Shown here: positions 17,456 through 25,521 of the stretch, one piece after another
Position numbering within the stretch: the stretch's first letter is position 1
How the letters are laid out: each line of letters starts with the position of its first letter
NCBI GenBank assembly: GCA_003168335.1
Contig: PMSM01000010.1
Span: 719,588 to 783,587 of the forward strand
Source: Blastocatellia bacterium
GTDB lineage: Bacteria; Acidobacteriota; Blastocatellia; Pyrinomonadales; Pyrinomonadaceae
Direction: 5' to 3'
Length of the DNA stretch: 64,000 nucleotides
Program-made: the position numbers and the translations under genes
Notes under the pieces: generated by a model
What the model was told of the DNA's origin: nothing
Databases searched by the model: none
Seen by the model: the letters and a program-made list of their open reading frames with translations, nothing else

Positions 17456-18994
17456 TTAAGGCGTCAGGAACCCAAGGTTCGAGGTCGCAAACTTCGAGAG
17501 ACTTGGAAATACCGTTGCCACGTCCGGACCGGCCAGACCGTACCATGACGCCAGCGTGGCCGCATACTGATCAATCGAGGTCGTTGGTATCCACTGGCCA
17601 CGATTGCTGGTCGTGTCATCCGGACCGCCAAGTTGCAAAGTAGGAAAGCCGTAAAGCAAGCCGCTATGGTCGGGTCGCTGTGATCCATAGAACGCGCCGC
17701 CCAAAACGGCGCCACCCATGATAAAGGCGTGGGTGCCCCAAGCGTGATCGGTGCCGACGGTGCTTGCGCCTGAGCCCGACGGTTGCAGCGTTCTGGAAAA
17801 ATCGGAGATCGTGAAAGTGGTGACGTTATTACTGAGGCTCTGGGCCACCATCTCGTCATAGAAAGCGCGCATGGCCTGACTGACCTGGGTCAGCAAGCCG
17901 CCCTGAGTGCCCGACTGCGCCCCACCACTCCCGGGGTTCGTGGGGTCGCTACCCGTTTCGTTTGTGTGCGTATCAAAGCCGCCAACGGAACAGAAAAAGA
18001 TCTGCCGCTTCATTGGGACAGGGAAGGTATCCTTGATCTTGATCAGCTTGGCGATCTGCGCCAACTGATTTCCCAACGAGGTGTTTGGGAAAGGACCGAT
18101 GCTCGGGTTACCGGCTAAATTTAACGCGGCGTCGGCCGACAACGCCGAGCTTGTAGTATCGGTGGAGCCTTTAATCAGCGTCGTACCTTGATCGAATCCC
18201 AGCAGTGTCCGGAAGCTGCTGCCAGCCGTGAATGGATTCCCAGGGGGAGTCGGTCCACTCCAACTCAGATTGAGCACGTTGGCCAACGACGTGGGCGCAG
18301 CCGCGATTGCCAACTGGCGAGAGTTAACTCCGCTGGAGAAAAGGCTCGTGCCGGCCAAAGAAATATTCATCGGCAGCACTACGGCGCCGTTAAGCCCATT
18401 GGTCTTGTCGGCTATGCGGCCGCCCCAACCCGTCTGACCGGTCGTATTTGCAATAGACGATTGTTGCTGATTGACCTGATCCGAGTGCGAGAAGAGTTGA
18501 TACGGGTGTCCAATTCCCGCCGCATAATTTGCGCGCGTAATTGGCTGAACCAAAGAACCAACATTGCACAGCACCGCGAGCTTTCCCGCATTCCAGATGT
18601 CCATGAAGCCCTTGGCCTGGCCAGCGTTGTGCGCTTCAGGTGAAAGGTTCGGGTGGAATCCATATGACACACCGCTGGTATTTGACGGCGTGATTTGCAA
18701 TAGCTGTGTTTTAAGCACTGCCAGACCGGGCGGGCCACCGGGCACGCCGCGCACATTGTCATACCCATTGGTAGTTCCGCCAACCGGGTTATTGTAGTCG
18801 TCGAAGGGAATGACCATGTTGTTGCCGTCCGTGCCACCCGAAAGGAATATGCAAACCAGTGCCCGGTAATCCGCAGCGACGTCCGGCTGGACCATCGCAT
18901 TGACCAGATTGAGCCGGTCCATGCTGGCAAGCATTGCGGCGCTGGTTAAGCCACACGCGGATGTTCTAAGAAATTTTCGGCGTGATTCGTTCAT
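17456..18994 (-). CDS. DUF1501 family protein with Tat signal
   Basis: 512 residues. The N-terminus MNESRRKFLRTSACGLTSAA is a twin-arginine signal, so it is exported folded. The body fits DUF1501, a sulfatase/alkaline-phosphatase-like fold: CIFLSGGTDGNNMVIPFDD near the start, GGFDTHTNETG in the middle (metal-ligand type Asp/His), TISDFSRTLQPSGSG and GTDHAWGTHAFIMGG near the end. DUF1501 genes nearly always pair with DUF1800, as here with an 8-nt gap. The function of the pair is not established; involvement in processing or assembling exported polymers is speculation. Confidence 0.92.
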   Translation of the reverse strand: MNESRRKFLRTSACGLTSAAMLASMDRLNLVNAMVQPDVAADYRALVCIFLSGGTDGNNMVIPFDDYNNPVGGTTNGYDNVRGVPGGPPGLAVLKTQLLQITPSNTSGVSYGFHPNLSPEAHNAGQAKGFMDIWNAGKLAVLCNVGSLVQPITRANYAAGIGHPYQLFSHSDQVNQQQSSIANTTGQTGWGGRIADKTNGLNGAVVLPMNISLAGTSLFSSGVNSRQLAIAAAPTSLANVLNLSWSGPTPPGNPFTAGSSFRTLLGFDQGTTLIKGSTDTTSSALSADAALNLAGNPSIGPFPNTSLGNQLAQIAKLIKIKDTFPVPMKRQIFFCSVGGFDTHTNETGSDPTNPGSGGAQSGTQGGLLTQVSQAMRAFYDEMVAQSLSNNVTTFTISDFSRTLQPSGSGASTVGTDHAWGTHAFIMGGAVLGGAFYGSQRPDHSGLLYGFPTLQLGGPDDTTSNRGQWIPTTSIDQYAATLASWYGLAGPDVATVFPSLSKFATSNLGFLTP

Positions 18995-19002
18995 CTTGTG
19001 TT

Positions 19003-21348
19003 CTACCTCTCCACCTGATATTGCGCTGAGGTTGCGACTAAGTAGATTGCTGTTTGCGTCCGCTGCAGGGCTTGCGTCGCAGAGACCGGTACGGCGGTAA
19101 CCGCCGCCACGATGCTCGCATTCATCGCCGCCGACATCGTGCCGTGCATCAGCTTGGCATTGAGAGCATCGACCAGTGCCTGCGGACCACCACTCCCAGC
19201 CACTAGCGCTTGATAGGACGCGAAACTGATCTGGGTGCCTGTCGGCCGGTTATTAGCCGGACTAGCAAGAATGCCGGCGCCGCTGTTCTGAACGAACAAC
19301 GTGTTCATGAAGTTGGTACGCGCATAAGTTGTGGACGTGTCGAGGATGCCGAACTCCGGACCTACCAGACTTGTTCCGGGCAAACCGTAATCCGCCGGGA
19401 AGTAGCTGAACACGGTTGGGGGGTTGAATACATTCTGTCCCAAAGGCGTACTGAAACTGCCGGGAGTGATGCTGGTAACCAGCACGCCGTCGGTGACGGC
19501 ATTGAACGCGCGCAGCAGGTGCGTCATCAGCAACACTGGCTCGCGCAGATGGCCGTAGTTAGGATCCGTCTTCACGTCGCCGCGGGCCTCGGGATCCAGC
19601 AGGATGGCGGTGATGACTGCCTTGATATCGCCGCGCACTCCTGACCCATTGTTGGCGAATGCCGCGGCGCACCGACCGACATAGGCGGGAGCCGGATTGC
19701 TGGTCACCAACTGATGAATCAATTGCGTGCAGACGTACGGCCCGGCATTCGGGTGATTGAACAGATTATCAATGGCGGTATTGAGTGAAGTGATCGCATA
19801 AGCCTGGTCGGCCGCCAACTGACTTGGCGAGGTGCCCGTCGTACAAGCTGAGCCGCACGCCGGCACGACTACCGGACTTGGGTGATTGATATCGGTCAAG
19901 AGCGTCTTCGCCGCGATGTCGTATCGGTTTGCGTTACCGTTCGGTATCATCGGGTCCTGGTAATTTGCGACCGTCGCGTTAGGATCGATCGCCGAAGTCT
20001 TGTTCAAGCCGAGATCCCAACCCGTGAAGACCCGCGCCAGATTCGAAATATTCGTTTGGTCGTAGGTGGGAACCCGATTTCCCTGGGCGTCCAGCACCGG
20101 CGTGCCGTCCTGATTCAACAAGTCCGTGCCGATCGAGAATAGCTGCATGATTTCACGGGCATAGTTCTCATTCGGGGTTGGGTTAGCTCGACTTACCACC
20201 GAGTTCCCTCTCATATTCAAGTACTCGCCCATCCCTGGATTGAGAGTGATTTCGAAAAGCATGTTACGAAAGTTCCCAAACGAATTACGATCGATCGTTT
20301 GCAGATACGGCGCGTACCAGAATGGCTGGTTGTTGTTCAACTGCTGGCCGCCGGCGACGATAAATTTGTGAAACGCAAACGATACCCGCTGTCTCAATTG
20401 ATCGGGCTGCGTTAACGCATTCAACATGAACTGCTTCTGGAGCGGATAAAGCGAGTAAAAATCCCGCAGACAGTTGGCGTCGCATACCGCCGGCGCGCCC
20501 GGAAAGAACTGTGGATAGGGCGCGGAAAAAGGATAATCCGAGGACAAAGGGAAAAGAGGGTCAGACGCCGCATCAACGAATTGCGGCGGCGTATTGAACT
20601 GCTCGTTGATGTAAGCCGGGATTCCGATGCTCCGCACATGGTTGAAATCGCTGTCGTCGCCTTTGCCTCCCCAACTCGCTTGCTCCAGAAATCTTCGCAG
20701 ATCCTGATCAGACGCGAACGCCGCGTTGCTGTACTGGGCTTGGAACTGTGCAACCGTCAGCGCGGTCGCCGCGGCCGGCGGCGTTTGCGGCGCCGGTGTA
20801 CCCACGGCGCCAGGGTCGTCCGCTGGCCCACCGCCGATCTGGCCGATGGCCACGCGCACACGGTTGCTACTCATTCCATGGAGATTCAAACGGATAAGCA
20901 CGTCGCCCAGATTCGAAGGCATCAAGTCATTTAGTCGCATTACGACCATGTAGACGCCGTCGAAGCTCGGCACCGTACTGACGTACTCAACCTTCAACGG
21001 ATAGTGCACATGCGCAGCGTCTTCTGCGTCAGCCGTCAAAGAGTTCCGTGTTTCTCCGGCCAGTAGATCGAGATTTATGGCAAAGAGGGTAATGCGCGTC
21101 CGCGGATCGTTGGGACTAAAGTTGGTCTCGGCCGAAAGCGAGAAAGGCTCGGAGGTCATGGACACTGATTCGAGCGCCACGGCTCGAGTCGCGCCGGCCG
21201 AAGGAAGGCCGGCCGAGACGCTGATCAAGGTCGGGCTGATGCTCGGCGCCGCCGATACCGGCGCCAAAGCGCCGCTCAAAATCATCGCCAGGCCTGCGCC
21301 CACGAATGCCACCAAGCGCTTGCTTGAAGCAAAAGCACGATTTTTCAT
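19003..21348 (-). CDS. DUF1800 family exported protein
   Basis: 781 residues with a Sec-type signal (about 10-34, ending PVSAAP). Residues about 60-190 form a beta-rich domain that resembles the C-terminus of the giant SBBP protein. From about 210 the DUF1800 core follows: RRFLEQASWGG, a long helical body with RQRVSFAFHKFIV, MGEYLNMRGN, NENYAREIMQLFSIG and REPVLLMTHLLRAF. It is the first gene after the promoter at 21458-21487, with DUF1501 8 nt downstream and the SBBP protein next. The biochemical activity of DUF1800 is unknown. Confidence 0.92.
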   Translation of the reverse strand: MKNRAFASSKRLVAFVGAGLAMILSGALAPVSAAPSISPTLISVSAGLPSAGATRAVALESVSMTSEPFSLSAETNFSPNDPRTRITLFAINLDLLAGETRNSLTADAEDAAHVHYPLKVEYVSTVPSFDGVYMVVMRLNDLMPSNLGDVLIRLNLHGMSSNRVRVAIGQIGGGPADDPGAVGTPAPQTPPAAATALTVAQFQAQYSNAAFASDQDLRRFLEQASWGGKGDDSDFNHVRSIGIPAYINEQFNTPPQFVDAASDPLFPLSSDYPFSAPYPQFFPGAPAVCDANCLRDFYSLYPLQKQFMLNALTQPDQLRQRVSFAFHKFIVAGGQQLNNNQPFWYAPYLQTIDRNSFGNFRNMLFEITLNPGMGEYLNMRGNSVVSRANPTPNENYAREIMQLFSIGTDLLNQDGTPVLDAQGNRVPTYDQTNISNLARVFTGWDLGLNKTSAIDPNATVANYQDPMIPNGNANRYDIAAKTLLTDINHPSPVVVPACGSACTTGTSPSQLAADQAYAITSLNTAIDNLFNHPNAGPYVCTQLIHQLVTSNPAPAYVGRCAAAFANNGSGVRGDIKAVITAILLDPEARGDVKTDPNYGHLREPVLLMTHLLRAFNAVTDGVLVTSITPGSFSTPLGQNVFNPPTVFSYFPADYGLPGTSLVGPEFGILDTSTTYARTNFMNTLFVQNSGAGILASPANNRPTGTQISFASYQALVAGSGGPQALVDALNAKLMHGTMSAAMNASIVAAVTAVPVSATQALQRTQTAIYLVATSAQYQVER

Positions 21349-21457
21349 AGGGATATGCTCTCTCTGTCAAAAACTACAACTAACGATTCGACATGAGGCT
21401 AGCCAATAGACTGATTGGTGGAGGGGCCACCGGGGGGACATCACCCTGGTTCAACTG

Positions 21458-21487
21458 AATATACACAGCGGGCCAAAGCCGGGTCAA
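21458..21487 (-). promoter_or_regulatory. Sigma70-type promoter for the DUF1800-DUF1501-SBBP cluster
   Basis: Minus-strand TTGACC (21487-21482) and TATATT (21463-21458) with an 18-nt spacer, about 110 nt before the DUF1800 start. Confidence 0.7.
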
Positions 21488-21556
21488 CAACTTTTAGACG
21501 AAGCGGACAGAAATTTGGACGAAGCTTTTTGACCGACCAGATCGCTGAGGAGAGAG

Positions 21557-21778
21557 TTACTCAGAAAGTTTTGAACTCGAGCGAATGAGCTCGTAAAAAC
21601 CCGCGGCAGAGCCAAGCACAATGCCCGTCACCAGGAGCCAGGGTCGCGTTCCCAACCAACGATCCAGCAACCACCCAATGATTAGCCCCGCGGCGACCGC
21701 CGCGAACAAGGAAAAAGCCGCGGCATATGCCAGGCCGGACTTACGATTGATTTCCTGCTGATCGTCTTCTGATTTCAC
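21557..21778 (-). CDS. atpZ: AtpZ/AtpI-like small membrane protein, away from any atp operon
   Basis: 73 residues with two membrane helices (about 14-36 and 45-65), charged ends and the family pattern GWLLDRWLGTRPWLLVTGIVLGSAAGFYEL. AtpZ/AtpI proteins normally sit at the head of F-type ATP synthase operons and assist c-ring assembly or Mg2+/Ca2+ uptake. Here there is no atp gene within the window: upstream are a repeat element and a radical SAM gene, downstream the DUF1800 cluster. Small two-helix proteins are easy to over-assign, but the D-x-x-LGT-x-PW pattern supports the call. Confidence 0.75.
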   Translation of the reverse strand: MKSEDDQQEINRKSGLAYAAAFSLFAAVAAGLIIGWLLDRWLGTRPWLLVTGIVLGSAAGFYELIRSSSKLSE

Positions 21779-21830
21779 GAGGCACTCATAAGTTTAGATC
21801 GGCGACTTGGGTCAGCTTCGGCTCCGCCGC

Positions 21831-21972
21831 CTGATGTGCGGTAAGGCTTTGCCTTACCGTTAAGTGACCACCGTCTAGCTCCGCGCGAGTCCCCGCTTCG
21901 GCAGCCGAGGCGGGGACTCGCGCTATCATAAACAATGGCGGCCCGGAAAGGCGAAGCCTTTCCGCACATCAG
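21831..21972. repeat. 142-bp inverted-repeat element (REPIN/MITE-like)
   Basis: Terminal inverted repeats of 17 bp with one mismatch (CTGATGTGCGG then T/A then AAGGC) bound a core with three hairpins: 21840-21858, 21883-21923 (20-bp arms, one wobble, 1-nt loop) and 21945-21963. No ORF inside. It fills the gap between the radical SAM and AtpZ genes. Confidence 0.8.
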
Positions 21973-21989
21973 ATGGCAAAGCCACGATC

Positions 21990-23111
21990 TCACCAACTAC
22001 CGCGCGTCGCGTAATTCTTTGCCACCTCAAGTAACAGAGACTTTCGCGAGTGCCGCATTGAGTCATGAATAAAGCACACATGCGTGCACCAACAGGCCTG
22101 GCCGCCATCGATTGCGTCGAGTTCCGTTTGTCTTTCCTGCGCTGCCCACAACGCGCCAAAGTCATAATCGTAATCGGCGAGCGTGCCAAACTTTTCGCGC
22201 AACTCGCAGGCGCGCACGTCGCCGTTGTAGTCAATCACGGCTATGGTTTCGCCGGCCGTGCAGGGAAATGGCCACGGCGTGGAAGCTTCGAAGTTTGCCC
22301 GCTGAGTCCGGTAGTGAGTGGTGATCGTGCCGACGTACGCCACGTTCTTGGCGAACCGCTTCGGGCCATCGTCATCAGCAAACATGCGATCGCCGTAGCG
22401 CTTGGTCAATTGCGAAACGTAGGAATACATCTGCGGCAGAGACTCTGCCGGCACCTGCTTGATTTCATCGCCTACCAAAGTCTCTCCGCGCACGATATTG
22501 AAGTATTGGCCGTCGAGCCGAAAGTTCTTCCACATGAACTCTCCGAGTTCTTCTATTTCACGGTAATTATCGGCGCAAACGACTGTATTGGCGTTTAGCC
22601 GCAACCGATCGCGATACTTCTCTTTCAGCGGATAGAGCGCCTGAATGCAATCCAGCGTCTTCTCCCAGTGTCCGGGGACGCCGCGAACGCGATCGTGAGT
22701 TTCACGATAGCCATCCAAAGCGATGTTCAAATAAAGATCGAGCGACGGATGTGCGCCCAGCGCCTGATCGACGATCTCGAAAACGCGCGCCTTCACCAAT
22801 CCGTTGGTCGGAATAATCAAACGTCGCACGCCGTTGTTACGCACGAAGGTGTCGATGATTTCCGCAGCGTCGTGACGCAGCGTCGGCTCGCCGCCGGAAA
22901 GCCAAAGGTCGGTGATGGGCGGCATCGTGCCCGAGACCTTTTCGATCTGTGCCAAGGTCATATCGCCGGGACGATTCAGTTCTTCGTGATAGAAACAGGT
23001 GCGACAGAATGAATTGCAGCGCGAGGTAACAAACAGAATCACAGTGCCCAGACGCTTTTCGCGTTTGGTCGACCGGAAGAGTTGGACGAGCTGGATGGCT
23101 TTGTTCGGCAT
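21990..23111 (-). CDS. Radical SAM protein with C-terminal auxiliary-cluster (SPASM-like) region
   Basis: 373 residues. The radical SAM motif is at C32, C36 and C39 (CNSFCRTC), followed by the GGEPTLR SAM-binding segment at about residue 73 and an IPTNG strand. The C-terminal 110 residues contain further cysteines (FPCTAGE, VRACEL, ACWCTHVC) placed like a SPASM/twitch auxiliary Fe-S cluster. Such enzymes modify peptides, lipids or sugars by radical chemistry. No precursor peptide was recognised next to it, so the substrate is open. A glycosyltransferase lies 1.2 kb upstream on the same strand, but another gene separates them. Confidence 0.85.
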   Translation of the reverse strand: MPNKAIQLVQLFRSTKREKRLGTVILFVTSRCNSFCRTCFYHEELNRPGDMTLAQIEKVSGTMPPITDLWLSGGEPTLRHDAAEIIDTFVRNNGVRRLIIPTNGLVKARVFEIVDQALGAHPSLDLYLNIALDGYRETHDRVRGVPGHWEKTLDCIQALYPLKEKYRDRLRLNANTVVCADNYREIEELGEFMWKNFRLDGQYFNIVRGETLVGDEIKQVPAESLPQMYSYVSQLTKRYGDRMFADDDGPKRFAKNVAYVGTITTHYRTQRANFEASTPWPFPCTAGETIAVIDYNGDVRACELREKFGTLADYDYDFGALWAAQERQTELDAIDGGQACWCTHVCFIHDSMRHSRKSLLLEVAKNYATRGSW

Positions 23112-23146
23112 TGTCTAATCGTGGCACAGACTTTCAGTCTGTGATT

Positions 23147-23234
23147 GTCAGTACCACCTGCGTTAGCGGGTGGGTCAAACACTCAACGGGCGCGTTGACC
23201 GCTGGGACCACCCGCTCACGCAGGTGTTACTGAC
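23147..23234. repeat. Inverted repeat with 27-bp arms (REPIN-like)
   Basis: Arms 23147-23173 and 23208-23234 match at 25 of 27 positions and begin GTCAGTA; an inner GGTCAA/TTGACC pair lies at 23173-23178 and 23195-23200. A small palindrome (ACAGACT/AGTCTGT, 23126-23142) precedes it. Lies between two minus-strand genes. Confidence 0.8.
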
Positions 23235-23248
23235 TTCACTACACCGCT

Positions 23249-24160
23249 CTAGTTCTTCTTTGTTTCCGGCGGCAAAGGGTCCGCCACATCGACTACCAAC
23301 TTCCACTCGCCGTTAACCTTCTTCCAAACCCGCGCATAGTTTCCCCTTTCGGAAACTACGCCGGTCTTTTCCCGCAACTCGTAGGTGCCATAGCTATAGC
23401 CCAAATCACCCGACACCGAGACGCCGGCAAACGAAGGCGTCCACGTCCATTCGGCTGTCATGGGCGCCAAAGCGTCAGCCGCGGCCATTTTGCCGACAAA
23501 GGGGGAATGGTCGTTGCGAAATAGACGGACATCTCGTGCGGCGTACAAAAGAAAAGCTTCGCGCGCGCCCTGATCGGCAGAGGCTTTTGAGAATTCGCGG
23601 TCGACATTCAAGAGCGAGGTGCGAGCAGCTTCGTGATCGACTTTCTTAAAGCTTCCGGTCCCGGGTTGACTGTTGCCCGGCTCCCACATTGGCGGCGTGG
23701 TTTTCGGTTCCGGATTGCTGATTCCCAGATCCAGCGCAAACTTCCAGGAGCCGTCAGCCTGCTTTTTCCAAACCGTTATGAAGTTTCCGAAGGCATTCGG
23801 TCTAGCGTCTTTAATGTCCTTCTTGAATTCCCACGGCCCTGTTGTGTATCCGAGATCTCCGGCGAGCGATACCGCAGCGAAGATCGGCTGCCAGCTAAGC
23901 AAGGGACGCGCGGTCGAAGGCGGCAGTGGATGTGCCTGCATCCATTTCCTCCCCAACACAGCCGTCGGGCGAAACAGTATTCCGTCTGGGGCGATGAATT
24001 CGGCGAAAGATTCGCGGATTCCCTTCTCCGCCGACGTCCGCGAGAAGGCGCGCTCGGTCTCAACCAGCGATTTTAGATCGTTAACCTGATTTTTGTTTTG
24101 AGCAACGGTTGGCGCAACGAAGGCGCAAACCATTAGGAGGGACAAAAACAGGATTCTCAT
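23249..24160 (-). CDS. Exported protein with two tandem NTF2-like (DUF4440-type) domains
   Basis: 303 residues from the ATG at 24160 (MRILFLSLLMVCAFVAPTVAQ), a clear Sec signal; an in-frame ATG four codons earlier is less suited. Two similar halves follow, about 30-150 and 180-300. Each begins L-x-x-x-(E/D)-R-(A/E)-FS-(R/K)-(T/A)-SA-(E/D)-(K/Q)-G, contains the SLAGDLGYTTGPWEF or SVSGDLGYSYGTYEL strand and ends VWKK-x-x-GxWKxxxD. This is the NTF2-like cone fold, internally duplicated. These domains bind small ligands or act as simple enzymes; no catalytic residues can be assigned. Confidence 0.82.
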   Translation of the reverse strand: MRILFLSLLMVCAFVAPTVAQNKNQVNDLKSLVETERAFSRTSAEKGIRESFAEFIAPDGILFRPTAVLGRKWMQAHPLPPSTARPLLSWQPIFAAVSLAGDLGYTTGPWEFKKDIKDARPNAFGNFITVWKKQADGSWKFALDLGISNPEPKTTPPMWEPGNSQPGTGSFKKVDHEAARTSLLNVDREFSKASADQGAREAFLLYAARDVRLFRNDHSPFVGKMAAADALAPMTAEWTWTPSFAGVSVSGDLGYSYGTYELREKTGVVSERGNYARVWKKVNGEWKLVVDVADPLPPETKKN

Positions 24161-24212
24161 ATGAACTTCCAAATCTCAGTGCTGCTGCACCTTAGATCCT
24201 CTACACTTTTTC

Positions 24213-24244
24213 GTTAGCACCGTGGCTTCAGCCACGGTGTTAAC
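24213..24244. repeat. Hairpin repeat (15-bp arms)
   Basis: Arms 24213-24227 and 24230-24244 pair at 14 of 15 positions around a 2-nt loop (core ACCGTGGCT). It lies between the glycosyltransferase stop and the NTF2-like gene and may act as a transcription barrier or be a single REP unit. Confidence 0.65.
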
Positions 24245-24288
24245 GAGACTCTGAAGAACAAACTGCGTATCTGGACCTCTAACCGGCG

Positions 24289-25521
24289 CTAATCCGGTTC
24301 GCGCGACAGAATGACAGTTTCAGTGGGCGATTTCAATTCGTAAGTAATGCCGCGCCAGGTGATCCGTCGGGAAACCGCGGCCACCAGTCCATTGTAAAGA
24401 TAAAGCACCGAGGCCAGCGGCCAGAGCATCAAATGCGCCAACGCTGTTCCCACCGAACGCAATCGCTCGTCGGGAATAACCTGCGACACGGCGCGCAAAC
24501 GGAAGTGTGATTTCATTGAGCCCAGAGCGAAAATGACCAGCAGAAGCACCAGCGGAGTCGCAAACGACAGTCCCAGCAAAGCGCGGGCAATGACCAGACC
24601 TGCTCCGCCAAAAAACACCAGCACAAAAACCAAACTACCTATCAGCACGCCTTTCCACAAATGCGCGGCATAGGCGCGGGTGATTTTCAGTTGTCGATTG
24701 GTGAATTCGATCAGCTCGCCTAAGGTGCAGTCCTCAAACGACGCTGTCAGACATTGCGGCACAAACTTGATCGGCAGATCGCCGTCATGAAGGGCGCGCG
24801 TCAGCGCAAAGTCGTCCGAGACCGTGCCGCGCCAGTACTCGACGACTTTCCGGTTTTGGAATGTTTCGCGCCGGATGGCTGTCGAGCCACCCCAACAAAA
24901 GTTTTTTTCCGGCTGTTCGCCGAGGGCGGAAGCAATCGCCGCATTCCAAACCGATCGCAGGTGCGCAGCTACTCCTCCGCGAACCGGAATGAACCAGCGA
25001 TAACCCGTCGTCGCGCCGAGCTCGGGATCTTGCAGCGGCTTGATCAGGGTTGACAGCCAATCCGCCCGGGGTCGAGCGTCGGTATCGACGAATACAAAGA
25101 TCTCGCTTTGCGGATCGGCCGCCGCAACGGCCACCCGAAGGTTGTGGACTTTCTGCCCGCTGTCCGTCGCTGGTCCGGAAACTAAAAAGCGCATCGTCGG
25201 GCCGGATTCACCGGCAAAGGATCGGCGCGCCTCTTCGATGATCGCGAGGGCGGGATCGTCCGCGCGGTCGCTGACGAAAATGATCTCGAACGCCTCGTAA
25301 GCCTGGGCAAAGATCGCTTCGATGTTTTCTTTCAGGCCGTCGTCCAATCCGCGACAGGGGACAAAGACTGTAGCGAAGGGCGTAAACTCGGGAAGTTCCT
25401 TAGCCAATTCCGCCTGCACGTAGCGCACAAATCGAACCCCGCCGCGGAGCGAAACCAGGCCCAGCCAGATTGCGATTGCGGCAAAGAAATAAAAGAGAAG
25501 AAGGGCCGGTGTTGGAAACAC
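24289..25521 (-). CDS. Family 2/21-type membrane glycosyltransferase
   Basis: 410 residues. One N-terminal membrane helix (about 5-24), a GT-A domain (about 45-290) and three or four C-terminal helices (about 290-390). Seen: VFVPCRGLDDGLKENIEAIFAQ with donor-site Asp, FVDTDARPRADW (DxD-type), the acceptor-side DDFALTRAL and a R-Q-L-K-x-x-R version of the Q/RxxRW motif. The layout resembles ceramide glucosyltransferase and HpnI-like enzymes that load a sugar onto a membrane lipid. The GTG start (25521) abuts the nuoN stop with no spacer, suggesting translation coupled to the nuo operon. The acceptor is unknown. Confidence 0.85.
   Translation of the reverse strand: MFPTPALLLFYFFAAIAIWLGLVSLRGGVRFVRYVQAELAKELPEFTPFATVFVPCRGLDDGLKENIEAIFAQAYEAFEIIFVSDRADDPALAIIEEARRSFAGESGPTMRFLVSGPATDSGQKVHNLRVAVAAADPQSEIFVFVDTDARPRADWLSTLIKPLQDPELGATTGYRWFIPVRGGVAAHLRSVWNAAIASALGEQPEKNFCWGGSTAIRRETFQNRKVVEYWRGTVSDDFALTRALHDGDLPIKFVPQCLTASFEDCTLGELIEFTNRQLKITRAYAAHLWKGVLIGSLVFVLVFFGGAGLVIARALLGLSFATPLVLLLVIFALGSMKSHFRLRAVSQVIPDERLRSVGTALAHLMLWPLASVLYLYNGLVAAVSRRITWRGITYELKSPTETVILSREPD

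Noticed and set aside
23249-23300. Inverted repeats as attachment sites of an integrated element
   Set aside because: No integrase or tRNA is nearby and the repeats are short REP-type palindromes.
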